Assembly (NCBI RefSeq): GCF_904846695.1
Contig: NZ_CAJHBR010000002.1
Span: 186,001 to 250,000, forward strand
Source of the DNA: Psychrobacter urativorans
GTDB lineage: Bacteria; Pseudomonadota; Gammaproteobacteria; Pseudomonadales; Moraxellaceae
Length of the DNA stretch: 64,000 bases
Direction of reading: 5' to 3'
Shown here one piece after another: positions 38,787 to 47,788 of the stretch. Position numbers and translations under genes: made by a program. How positions within the stretch are numbered: position 1 is the first letter of the stretch; every line of letters starts with the position of its first letter. The notes under the pieces were generated by a model. It saw only the letters and a list, made by a program, of their open reading frames with translations, had not been told where the DNA came from and did no database searches.

Positions 38787-40250
38787 TTATGCACGTCGCC
38801 ACGTAGTCCCGCTACGGCTGTCTTCTAACTCAATACCAGCGTCTTTTAGCTGCACCCGAATCTCATCAGCACGCGCAAAATCTTTATTGCTTTTGGCATT
38901 GGCCCGTTCAATGATCAAATCATCGATAACGCCATCAGTGAGACTATCGTCGGCCTTATCACCAATGACGGCTTGCAAGAACTGCTGTACTGGTTGCTGT
39001 AATATGTTTAGCACTTGCGCTAAAGCTTTAAGCTGCTGCGCGCCCTGCCAAGCAGTATCGACATCCTCAGCTTTGATAGCTTTATTAATATCACGTGCCA
39101 ACCCGAACAGTATGCTAGTAGCCGCCGAGCTATTAAAATCATCATTCATCGCTGCTATAAAGTCTCGTCCAGCGGTACTAGCATAAGCGCTATTGATAAT
39201 AGCGTCATCGAGCACTAAGATCTCATTGCGCAGCTGCTCGGCACTTTTTAAGGCCTGATATAATCTACTTAAGCTATTATGGGCTTCATCTAAAGCCACA
39301 TCTGAAAAGTTCACTTGGCTACGATAATGGCTCGACAATAAGAAAAATCTTACTGTTTCAGGTAAATATCTAGCCATGACCTCACGAATGGTAAAGAAAT
39401 TGCCTAGCGACTTGGACATCTTTTCGCCATCAACGTTAATAAAGCCGACGTGCATCCAGTTGCGTGCATACTCACAACCAGTGCTGGCCTCTGACTGCGC
39501 AATCTCATTCTCATGATGCGGGAACTGTAAGTCATGACCACCGCCATGAATATCAAAAGTATTACCTAAGCATTTGATCGACATCGCTGAACACTCAATA
39601 TGCCAGCCTGGACGTCCTTGGCCCCAAGGGGATGCCCACTGCGGCTCGTTCGGTTTTGCCGCTTTCCATAACACAAAGTCAAATGGGTTGCGTTTAACGG
39701 TTTCAACTTCTACTCGTGAGCCAGCTTGCATCTCATCGAGATTGCGTTTGGAGAGTTTGCCATAATCGGCAAAGCTATCGACCGCATAATAAACATCACC
39801 ATTATCTGCCGCATAAGCATAGTTGCCATTAATCAAAATCTCGATCATCTGCTGCATATCATTGATATGGTCAGTCGCACGAGGCTCAGCATCCGGCGCT
39901 AGGCAACCAAGAGCATCAGCATCCTCATGCATCGCTTCGATAAAGCGTTGAGTCAAGGCTGCAATATCTTCTTTATTCTCCAGCGCACGGGCGATAATCT
40001 TGTCGTCTATATCAGTAATATTACGTACATAGTTGACCTTATAACCCAATTGCGCCAGCCAGCGTACCACCATGTCGAAGGCGACAATCACTCGGGCATG
40101 GCCAATGTGACAATAATCATAAACCGTCATTCCACACACATACATGCCCACTTTACCGGCGTTAAGCGCCGTGAAGGTCTGCTTTGCTCCTGTCATCGAA
40201 TCATAAATAGACAGCTGCGACATGGCATCGGCAAGAGGTGTGGTGATCAT
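38787..40250 (-). CDS. cysS: Cysteinyl-tRNA synthetase
   Basis: A 487-residue class I synthetase charging tRNA-Cys. The HIGH motif is HIGHAR at residues 48-53, the KMSKS loop is [11 protein letters not shown], and zinc ligands include Cys39 and the region [10 protein letters not shown]. The C-terminal anticodon-binding segment ends [20 protein letters not shown], typical of the family. It is a stand-alone leftward gene. Confidence 0.97.
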   Translation of the reverse strand: MITTPLADAMSQLSIYDSMTGAKQTFTALNAGKVGMYVCGMTVYDYCHIGHARVIVAFDMVVRWLAQLGYKVNYVRNITDIDDKIIARALENKEDIAALTQRFIEAMHEDADALGCLAPDAEPRATDHINDMQQMIEILINGNYAYAADNGDVYYAVDSFADYGKLSKRNLDEMQAGSRVEVETVKRNPFDFVLWKAAKPNEPQWASPWGQGRPGWHIECSAMSIKCLGNTFDIHGGGHDLQFPHHENEIAQSEASTGCEYARNWMHVGFINVDGEKMSKSLGNFFTIREVMARYLPETVRFFLLSSHYRSQVNFSDVALDEAHNSLSRLYQALKSAEQLRNEILVLDDAIINSAYASTAGRDFIAAMNDDFNSSAATSILFGLARDINKAIKAEDVDTAWQGAQQLKALAQVLNILQQPVQQFLQAVIGDKADDSLTDGVIDDLIIERANAKSNKDFARADEIRVQLKDAGIELEDSRSGTTWRRA

Positions 40251-40493
40251 AAAATAGCCTTGTAAGTGAAAGTATTAACAATAATATTAATGATAATAAA
40301 AAGTAAAGTAGCAGCAGTTTACTATAATCTCGTTAACTAGACGCTATTTGCGTGAACTTGAGCGCCTTAAAGCTGCTACCCTACTTTAATAGCAATCTAT
40401 CTTAGCGAAAATAGCATTAAAATACTACAATGGTAATGACAGTCCTAAACATCGACTGATAAATAGCTAATTATAAACAAATAAGGAATAATA

Positions 40494-41120
40494 ATGAGCA
40501 ATCGCTTAAGCAAAATTTATACTCGTACCGGAGATGATGGTACTACTGGCATGGCAGATGGTAGCCGTGTAAGCAAGGCTGATGACTTATTTAGTGTAAT
40601 GGGTGATATCGATGAGCTTAACTCCCATATCGGCTTAGTGCGCGCTCACTTTAGCAATGCTATCGCCAATAGCTGTTTACCTGAGCGTTTACAACAGCAA
40701 GCTGCTACTGATTTTAATCAAGCATTAGTCGTTATCCAGCATTTATTATTCAATATCGGTGGTGAGCTGGCAATGCCTGAGTATGAAGGTATTAATGCCA
40801 CTCACATCGACTGGCTAGAGCAGCAAATCGATGCCATGAACGAGCATTTACCGCCGCTAAAAGATTTTATCTTACCCACAGGCTCACTGTTAGTCAGCCA
40901 GCTACATGTCGCTCGTACGGTTTGTCGCCGCGCTGAACGCCAAGCGGTGGTGTTACAACAGCAGAGTCCACAAGCCATTCGTAGTACAGCGGTAAGTTTA
41001 GTCAACCGCTTATCGGACTGGTTGTTTGTAGCAGCAAGATTCTGTACTGATCCTAAACAAGTCTCTGAAGTATTGTGGGATAACCAAGTATTACAGAACT
41101 TGCCTAACCCACAAAATTAA
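40494..41120 (+). CDS. Cob(I)alamin adenosyltransferase, PduO type
   Basis: A 208-residue enzyme that transfers the adenosyl group of ATP to cob(I)alamin, giving coenzyme B12. The N terminus KIYTRTGDDGTTGMADG is the PduO ATP-binding segment. MGDIDELNSHIGLVRAH and RTVCRRAERQAV are the conserved helical motifs. No cobalamin-dependent mutase or biosynthesis gene is next to it. AAGGAATAATA before the ATG acts as ribosome site. Confidence 0.93.
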   Translation: MSNRLSKIYTRTGDDGTTGMADGSRVSKADDLFSVMGDIDELNSHIGLVRAHFSNAIANSCLPERLQQQAATDFNQALVVIQHLLFNIGGELAMPEYEGINATHIDWLEQQIDAMNEHLPPLKDFILPTGSLLVSQLHVARTVCRRAERQAVVLQQQSPQAIRSTAVSLVNRLSDWLFVAARFCTDPKQVSEVLWDNQVLQNLPNPQN

Positions 41121-41164
41121 TTTAAAGCTAGTAGCACTGCTGGCTTCAATAACTATATAAGTAT

Positions 41165-41202
41165 TGCCTCAGTAATGCATCACTACTGCCTCAGTAATGC
41201 AT
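41165..41202 (+). repeat. 16-base direct repeat, two copies
   Basis: TGCCTCAGTAATGCAT occurs at 41165-41180 and again at 41187-41202, just upstream of the long hairpin. Its role is unknown. Confidence 0.8.
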
Positions 41203-41207
41203 AAGTA

Positions 41208-41265
41208 TAAACCATAAAAAATGCTCGCAGCCGTTATAGGGGTTGCGAGCATTTTTTATGGTTTA
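41208..41265. terminator. Very long perfect hairpin, bidirectional terminator
   Basis: Arms at 41208-41229 and 41244-41265 are perfectly complementary over 22 bases around a 14-base loop. The G/C core TGCTCGCA is flanked by A and T runs on both strands. It separates the convergent adenosyltransferase and lipoprotein genes. Confidence 0.9.
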
Positions 41266-41390
41266 GGATAACTATTAACTTAACGCTTAGTTGATACTAT
41301 CAGCATAAGCGCTAAACCATTAATAGCAATCATCAAAACCTATTACTAAAATCATCAATCGATAGTGGTTAATCAGCTATTGATAGCTTA

Positions 41391-42368
41391 TTAATAAACA
41401 GCACTTCCATCTTCAATGATTACCATATCGATACTGTCATCTTTAGGTGCAGTAGCTGGAGCCTTAGTACTACTGCTAGTGCTAGGAGTCGCTGCTGGGC
41501 TACTAGTTTGTGGTTTGCTTGGCGTACTGCTCTGTCCACTGTCTTGATTAATCTTCGGCGGCGTTACTGGCTGAACCGGACGCACAGGCTGTACTGGACG
41601 CGTAGCTTCAAGCGGTCTTACTACTTGCGGCTTCGGACGCTCAACACGATTGTTGTTTCTTTGCGCGGCGCCTTCACTACGACGTTCGGCCTGCTGTTGT
41701 TGACGCTGAGCTCTTTGATTGTCGATAACTGACTTCACTGTAGAACCTGCCATGACTTCAGACACTATAGTGACTAGCGTAGACTCTCCAGCGATACGAG
41801 CTTGGATTTGTCCATCTTTAGCAGCTACTACATAAGTAAAGGCATCATCGACCAACATATTATTATTGATACGAATATTGGCTTGAGCCAAACGAGTTTG
41901 TAAGCTTGGTTGGTTATTAGCAGCTTGTAATTGGCTGGCTTGATACAGGTCTTCGCTAGACAAAGTCATACTGACACTAGCTTGACAAGTAGTCATACCG
42001 TTGGCATTGGCTTCTTGCAGTACTGCTGCATTTTGCACATCGATCAAAATACCATTAACTTTACTAGTAACTGAACTAGGGTCAACACTGACTTCTACCG
42101 CATTAGCATAGCTACTAGATAAGCTCTGAGCTTGCTGATTTAAAGTGTTTTTTAATGCACTTCTCAGGCGATCTTGTACCAGCGGATTATCACAGGCGAT
42201 TACAGGAGCTACTGCACCATCATTGACTACTACTGCTTCCTCAGTATTATCAAGCTCTTCTTGATCTACTTTTTCTGAGCGATTGCACCCAGCGACGGCC
42301 AAACTGCATAATAAACCAATACCGGCAACTTGTGACCATTTGATTATGCTATTACTCGCTGTACTCAT
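41391..42368 (-). CDS. Hypothetical lipoprotein with Pro/Gln-rich C terminus
   Basis: The start chosen is the ATG at 42366-42368, because CAGGAGC stands about 10 bases before it and a signal peptide follows; the frame is open for 19 more codons upstream. The signal segment QVAGIGLLCSLAVAGC ends in a lipobox. Two regions follow: a central one with repeated strand-like segments (NPLVQDRLRSALKNTLNQQ, QASVSMTLSSEDLYQASQLQ) and a low-complexity tail rich in Pro, Val, Ser and Thr (RPVQPVRPVQPVTPP). No named family is recognised. Envelope location is inferred from the lipobox. Confidence 0.75.
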   Translation of the reverse strand: MSTASNSIIKWSQVAGIGLLCSLAVAGCNRSEKVDQEELDNTEEAVVVNDGAVAPVIACDNPLVQDRLRSALKNTLNQQAQSLSSSYANAVEVSVDPSSVTSKVNGILIDVQNAAVLQEANANGMTTCQASVSMTLSSEDLYQASQLQAANNQPSLQTRLAQANIRINNNMLVDDAFTYVVAAKDGQIQARIAGESTLVTIVSEVMAGSTVKSVIDNQRAQRQQQQAERRSEGAAQRNNNRVERPKPQVVRPLEATRPVQPVRPVQPVTPPKINQDSGQSSTPSKPQTSSPAATPSTSSSTKAPATAPKDDSIDMVIIEDGSAVY

Positions 42369-42425
42369 ACTTGTCTTGCTCCTGATTTTACCATTTGCGC
42401 TACTATCGTCAGTGCTTGGTTTCAT

Positions 42426-42838
42426 AGTTGTTGACTAGCTTTATAGTCGTAGATTGATTCATTAGTCATTAGACTAAGTACTGATCTAAGCTTACTAAAA
42501 GTTTTGCACTTATCAAAGCTGCAATGATAGGGCTTAAAATCACGCTATTATACGGTGTTTGACACAGATGTTCATTACCCCAGCTTAAAGATATAGAAAT
42601 AAATACAGTCAATAGTCACAAAACAGACTAATAGTTGCAAAAACATAACAAACTATTGATTAGATTGCCATAATAATTTCATTTATAAACGCTAAACTTT
42701 ATATATGGTTTGAATAAACTCAGTCGCCTTCTATTTTTAGCAGAGCAATAAAGCCGATATCAAGCGTTAACCGTTAGTGGTTTATCCTTAATATCTGAGT
42801 GTTATACCCCCTACTCCTTAACCCTTGACTATACCCTT
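42426..42838. other. Divergent intergenic region
   Basis: 413 bases between the lipoprotein and GDPD genes, measured from the longest possible lipoprotein start. No gene, repeat or operator is recognised. Confidence 0.45.
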
Positions 42839-43714
42839 ATGATAGAGCTTGCCAATACCCAACTTCTAGGTCATCGTGGTGCACGCTATGAAGCACTAGA
42901 GAACAGCTTTTCCGGCTTTGAACATGCTAATCAGTTAAAGCGGCATGGCTTAGCAGGTATTGAGTTCGATGTGCAGTTGACCGCTGATGGACATTTAGTG
43001 GTCTTCCATGATGATACTCTACAGCGCCTGTGCGGACTACAATCTCGTATTGACCAAATGAGCTTAGTGGAGATTCAACGTCACTTACAACTAGGTCATC
43101 AAATCATTACTTTAGACCAGCTAGCACAGGCCTTAGCCGTAGCATCGCCAGCAAAAAAAATGCATACCTTAAAACCCTCGCTGGTAGAGCCACAAAAAAA
43201 GCGGCTTAATAATTCATTGGCGTTAGCCGAACCTAGGGCTACTAAGACCAGCTCTAATACTTTATTGAAAACCGTGCAACCGCCAACTCAGTTCACTCAT
43301 ATTGAGTTGGAAATAAAAACTCATAGCCGAACCAATCATCCAAAATTGGTGCATGCCTTATGCCGCTATTTAATTGACAGTCCTTTAGCTCGCCTACCCA
43401 TTGTGCTCACTAGCTTCGATGTAGAACTGTTAGCTCAGCTACAACGCAATAAACTATTAGCACCTATGGCACGTGGCCTACTAGTACGTGACGCCAAGCT
43501 GTTGAACCGTGCACCCCACACCGCTTTACAACTTGGCTGTAGCAGCTTAGGTATTCACTATTTACTACTCAACAAACAAGTGATCGATTACTGTCACCGT
43601 TATGATTTGCGGGTAAGCGCTTGGACCGTCAACGATATTGCATTTGCTAAACAGTTGGTTCATTGGCAAGTCGATACCATTATCACTGATATCCCCAGTC
43701 AACTATTAATATAG
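42839..43714 (+). CDS. Glycerophosphodiester phosphodiesterase
   Basis: A 291-residue GDPD-family enzyme that releases glycerol 3-phosphate from phospholipid head-group diesters. LLGHRGARYEALENS gives His12, GIEFDVQLTADG gives Glu42 and Asp44, and VVFHDDTLQRLCG gives His57. No signal peptide is seen, so it is cytoplasmic, like UgpQ. Oddly, about 48 polar, Lys/Pro-rich residues (103-150) interrupt the barrel between TLDQLAQALA and HIELEIK; ordinary UgpQ goes straight on. The C-terminal VSAWTVND and DTIITDIP are canonical. Confidence 0.9.
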   Translation: MIELANTQLLGHRGARYEALENSFSGFEHANQLKRHGLAGIEFDVQLTADGHLVVFHDDTLQRLCGLQSRIDQMSLVEIQRHLQLGHQIITLDQLAQALAVASPAKKMHTLKPSLVEPQKKRLNNSLALAEPRATKTSSNTLLKTVQPPTQFTHIELEIKTHSRTNHPKLVHALCRYLIDSPLARLPIVLTSFDVELLAQLQRNKLLAPMARGLLVRDAKLLNRAPHTALQLGCSSLGIHYLLLNKQVIDYCHRYDLRVSAWTVNDIAFAKQLVHWQVDTIITDIPSQLLI

Positions 43715-44024
43715 AATGCTGCTACTGGCTAACGACTTGATTGGCATGGCTTATTTAGCGAATAAATAGCCGCTAACTTTTCTTAAACGATTAACTCCTG
43801 CCTATAACGACTTAATAATTATCAGCGTTAATTGGTTAACATATTTGCATAATCAATTACATATTCGCCTAATTGCTGAGAGCTAATAAGATACTGGTTA
43901 TATATATTGCCTTATTCATACAAGCTATTGTTATTTAGCAATATTTTTCTAGTGTATAGGTGTTCACTTTCTATCAGTTTTAGAGTAATATAGAGGCTGA
44001 AACTAATACCGTAAGGGATATTAT
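43715..44024. other. Intergenic upstream of the desaturase
   Basis: 310 bases without a gene. It should include the desaturase promoter, but no FabR-like palindrome is recognised. Confidence 0.4.
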
Positions 44025-45479
44025 ATGATTGCAAAAACAGCAATGGGCTTACCGCTCAAAGGCTTACGTTTGGCTATCAAATCTAGCGACATACTTATTC
44101 AGACCGCTGGTACTCAGGCATTACGCCTAAAGACTTGGTATGAAGAAGGCAAAGCCAATGAAGCTGCTAGCGAGCAGCCTACCGCAACTAGTAACGTTAA
44201 TGAGCTGTCTCCCGCTAATGATGACACTAGTATTAATACTAAAACTAGCGCCAGCACTAGTGATAACAATAAGACTCTCTCTACTGAGAAGCCTATTGAT
44301 ATTCGTGAGCTTGAATTTAAAAAAGCACCGATTAACTGGATTCCAGCCACTATTTTGATAACCACACCAATTGCTGCTGCAGTTATTACTCCGTGGTATC
44401 TATTTACCCATCAAGTTAGTGCGCCTGTTTGGGGTGTATTTGGTGCGTTTATGGTATGGACGGGTATCAGCATTACTGCAGGCTATCACCGTCTGCTTGC
44501 TCACCGTGCCTACAAAGCTCATCCTATTGTAAAAAACTTTTTGTTGTTAGGCTCAACCCTAGCAGTGCAAGGTTCAGCATTTGATTGGGTATCTGGTCAC
44601 CGTAGTCATCATCGTCATGTTGATGATCGCATGGATGATCCGTATTCAGCGAAGCGCGGATTTTTCTTCAGTCATATTGGTTGGATGTTAAAGAACTATC
44701 CTAGTGGTAAGTTTGATTACAAAAACATTCCAGACTTGACTAAAGATAGAACTTTGCAGATTCAACATAAGTACTATGGTCTTTGGGTACTAGCGGCTAA
44801 CGTCGGTTTAGTAGCAGCGATTGGCTGGTTGATAGGTGATGTATGGGGAACTTTAGTACTAGCGGGCTTGTTACGCTTAGTATTGACTCACCATTTCACT
44901 TTCTTTATTAACTCGTTATGTCATATGTTTGGCTCACGTCCTTATACTGATACTAACACTGCCCGTGATAACTTCTTTTTGGCTCTGTTTACTTGGGGCG
45001 AAGGCTATCACAACTATCATCATTTCTTCCAATACGACTATCGTAATGGAGTCAAATGGTGGCAGTATGATCCAACTAAATGGTTGATTGCTGGATTATC
45101 AAAAGTTGGTTTGACTACTGAGTTACGTACTATTGATGATACGACTATCAAGCATGCTGAAGTACAAATGCAGTTCAAAAAAGCACAGCAACAGATCGAT
45201 ACAGTCAATGCTGGTGGTCTAGATATTCCTCATGCTATGAAGACTTTTCAGGATCGTATCAAGTTTGAATTTGAGGCCTTTACTCAGACCGTTGAAGAAT
45301 GGCAAGCGCTAAAAGCAAAAGCTATTGAGATGAAAAAGACTGAGTTTGCTGATCGCTTACATGAAGTTGATGATAAGCTTAAGCATGAGTATGCCAATAT
45401 CGAACAGAAGATCCATGAGCATAATGACAACTTAAAGGTGGCTTTCCGCTCTATTGGTCATAACAGCAAAGCCGCTTAG
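44025..45479 (+). CDS. Acyl-CoA delta-9 fatty acid desaturase with long tail
   Basis: A 484-residue integral membrane desaturase. The three iron-binding His boxes are HRLLAH (155-160), HRSHH (192-196) and HNYHH in WGEGYHNYHHFF. Four hydrophobic helices surround them, as in stearoyl-CoA desaturases. It introduces a double bond into acyl chains and so keeps membranes fluid in the cold. About 100 polar residues precede the core, and about 105 charged residues predicted as helix or coiled coil follow it (from AEVQMQFKKAQQQIDTVNAG on); both are longer than in usual bacterial homologues. No cytochrome b5 domain is seen. Confidence 0.92.
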   Translation: MIAKTAMGLPLKGLRLAIKSSDILIQTAGTQALRLKTWYEEGKANEAASEQPTATSNVNELSPANDDTSINTKTSASTSDNNKTLSTEKPIDIRELEFKKAPINWIPATILITTPIAAAVITPWYLFTHQVSAPVWGVFGAFMVWTGISITAGYHRLLAHRAYKAHPIVKNFLLLGSTLAVQGSAFDWVSGHRSHHRHVDDRMDDPYSAKRGFFFSHIGWMLKNYPSGKFDYKNIPDLTKDRTLQIQHKYYGLWVLAANVGLVAAIGWLIGDVWGTLVLAGLLRLVLTHHFTFFINSLCHMFGSRPYTDTNTARDNFFLALFTWGEGYHNYHHFFQYDYRNGVKWWQYDPTKWLIAGLSKVGLTTELRTIDDTTIKHAEVQMQFKKAQQQIDTVNAGGLDIPHAMKTFQDRIKFEFEAFTQTVEEWQALKAKAIEMKKTEFADRLHEVDDKLKHEYANIEQKIHEHNDNLKVAFRSIGHNSKAA

Positions 45480-45510
45480 TTCTAATATAAGTTAAACTTT
45501 ATATATTTTA

Positions 45511-45547
45511 AAAACCTCCTATCTTCAAGAGCTAGGGGGTTTTTTAT
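45511..45547 (+). terminator. Terminator after the desaturase
   Basis: AACCTCCTA at 45513-45521 pairs with TAGGGGGTT at 45533-45541 through one G-U pair, followed by a T run. Confidence 0.82.
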
Positions 45548-45940
45548 TGCCTATTTTTTATAGTTAGTGTTGTTAACAAGCACTGTTATTAATAAGTAAT
45601 GTTTTCAATAAGTCCTTTTTTAAAGCTGCTTTTTCACTAGCTATTTTTTCAATAGCTACTTTTTAAAAGTACGCTGGCAGTTGCTTTGTTCACTCAGTCT
45701 ATTGACCTACAACGTTTCACTAAACTATCCATGCTTAGTGTATTGTCTGTAACAGCGCGTTGATTAACTAAACGCTATCCATGGTACTTAGATAACAACA
45801 CATTATTGCTTAGGCTATGTATCATTAATGCTTAGTTAATTATAAACCAGCAACCAGTTATGCCTGATCAAACATGCCCTAGAAATATGGCTATGTTATA
45901 GTAGTTTTATTCACTAATACTTCTATAACGGATTGTTGCT
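45548..45940. other. Intergenic upstream of selO
   Basis: About 390 AT-rich bases with scattered T runs and short repeats of the type AGCTATTTTTTCAATAGCTA (around 45640-45663). No gene is seen. Confidence 0.45.
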
Positions 45941-47413
45941 ATGCGCTACCAAAATACTTATGTCAACTTAGACCCGCGCCTTTATAATCGTCAGCCTCCT
46001 GTCCCCTTGAATAACCCACGTGTAGGTCATTTCAATTCTCAGGTAGCTGAGCAATTGGGCTGGACAGAAGATAGCGACTTGATGACACGCTGGGTTGATA
46101 TTCTGGCTGGTCATTATCTACCTGCTGAGTTTGAACCGCTAGCCATGGCTTATGCTGGTCATCAGTTTGGACAATGGGCAGGACAATTGGGTGATGGTCG
46201 TGGCTTGCTGATGGCGCAAGTAATCGATAATAATGATAAGCGCCAAGACCTGCATCTAAAAGGCTGTGGTCTGACGCCCTACTCGCGGATGGGTGATGGC
46301 CGTGCGGTATTACGCAGTACTATTCGTGAGTACTTATGTGGCCATGCGCTCAACCAGCTCGATATTCCCTCCTCTAATGCATTAGGCTTCGTGGTAACTG
46401 ATACTCCTGTACGCCGTGAACGTGTCGAGGCTGGTGCGGCACTGATGCGAGTCGCTGATACTCATATTCGCCTTGGTCACATCGAATGGATTGCTAGCTT
46501 CGCCCCTGACCTACTCAGCGAATTCACCGATTATATGATCGACAGCTGTTATCCTGAGTGCCGTGATAGCGAACAACCCGTATTGGCTTTTTTGCAGTCA
46601 GTAGTCGAGCGTAATGCACGAATGATTGCTGATTGGCAACTGATTGGCTTTGCTCATGGGGTGATGAATACTGACAATCTATCGATTACTGGTAGCACTT
46701 TAGATTTCGGACCATTTGGCTTTATGGAACGCTTTAATCCAGCATGGATCAACAATCACTCCGATCATAGTGGACGCTATGCTTATCAAAACCAGCCCGC
46801 TATTGGACACTGGAATCTTAATGTTTGGCTCCCACACTTTATGCGTCTGACCCAAGCTGGCGTTACTCGTGAAAGCTTGGATGACTGTTTATCAGTATAT
46901 GAGCCCACATTCATGCAGCATTATCAGCAAGGGCTATGTCGTAAGCTGGGACTGCCGCACGAGTCTGAGAGCTTGCGCTTGGCCTTTGAGTTTTTGACAT
47001 TGCTCGAGGATAATCTACTCGATTATACTAATAGCTTTCGTGCCTTGTTAGCTATAGTTGACGCCGTTAACTATCCCTACGAGCAGCAGCTACTCACTAC
47101 CCTCATAGCAGAGCTTACGGGTGAAGCATTAAGCGTTTGGCAACAGTGGCATAAGCGTTATCTGCTACAACTACAGCAAGTGGATAAACAGCAAGTGTTA
47201 ACGGCCCTACAAAACAACAACCCTGTTTATGTACTGCGTAATAGTATGGCACAGCGTGCTATTGATGCCGCCGAGCAAGGAGAGTTTGCTGAAGTTGAGC
47301 GTGTTTATCAGTTATTGGCTAACCCTTATCAGGTACAAGCGATTGCTGTTGACTCAGATAGTGCTGCGCCAGCCCCTAATGCTGTGCAGCAGCCGATAAG
47401 CTGTTCGTCTTAG
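45941..47413 (+). CDS. selO: SelO/YdiU pseudokinase protein adenylyltransferase
   Basis: A 490-residue protein of the SelO family, which attaches AMP to proteins by using an inverted ATP in a kinase-like fold. MAYAGHQFGQWAGQLGDGRG, LKGCGLTPYSRMGDGRAVLR, HGVMNTDNLSITG and DFGPFGFMERFNP are hallmark motifs; the Asn and Asp in the last two bind metal. The length matches E. coli YdiU. Animal forms have a C-terminal selenocysteine; here the protein ends in a CSS tail with ordinary cysteine. E. coli SelO responds to oxidative stress. It is a single gene. Confidence 0.93.
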   Translation: MRYQNTYVNLDPRLYNRQPPVPLNNPRVGHFNSQVAEQLGWTEDSDLMTRWVDILAGHYLPAEFEPLAMAYAGHQFGQWAGQLGDGRGLLMAQVIDNNDKRQDLHLKGCGLTPYSRMGDGRAVLRSTIREYLCGHALNQLDIPSSNALGFVVTDTPVRRERVEAGAALMRVADTHIRLGHIEWIASFAPDLLSEFTDYMIDSCYPECRDSEQPVLAFLQSVVERNARMIADWQLIGFAHGVMNTDNLSITGSTLDFGPFGFMERFNPAWINNHSDHSGRYAYQNQPAIGHWNLNVWLPHFMRLTQAGVTRESLDDCLSVYEPTFMQHYQQGLCRKLGLPHESESLRLAFEFLTLLEDNLLDYTNSFRALLAIVDAVNYPYEQQLLTTLIAELTGEALSVWQQWHKRYLLQLQQVDKQQVLTALQNNNPVYVLRNSMAQRAIDAAEQGEFAEVERVYQLLANPYQVQAIAVDSDSAAPAPNAVQQPISCSS

Positions 47414-47788
47414 CAGATAGTAATAGTCATCTGTAGCACATAGCGGCAGTATCTTTCATTCTATTGCCTACTTTATTTGACTAATTGTCACTATTATTAT
47501 GGCATTATTAGAGTGTGAAATATTGATTATCAACTGATGACTAACCTCTGAATTTTGTGTTATTGTTGACTAGTCAGTGACTTGGCAATAGTGCTAGAAG
47601 AATTGTTTTTGACCTTTGGTTGCTTACAAGATGCTGCTAGCACGTTTTGACTTGATGATTGTCTCGCATTATCTGCTTATTGCAACTATTATCTATGCAA
47701 GCTAAACCGCTAAAATTTTACGACCTTTAATTGTTTATGGCAGTAAGCCTTATATTTAAGTTCATTTTCACTTCAATTTATTTCAACC
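47414..47788. other. Intergenic upstream of maeB
   Basis: 375 bases without a gene. No regulatory motif is recognised. Confidence 0.4.
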
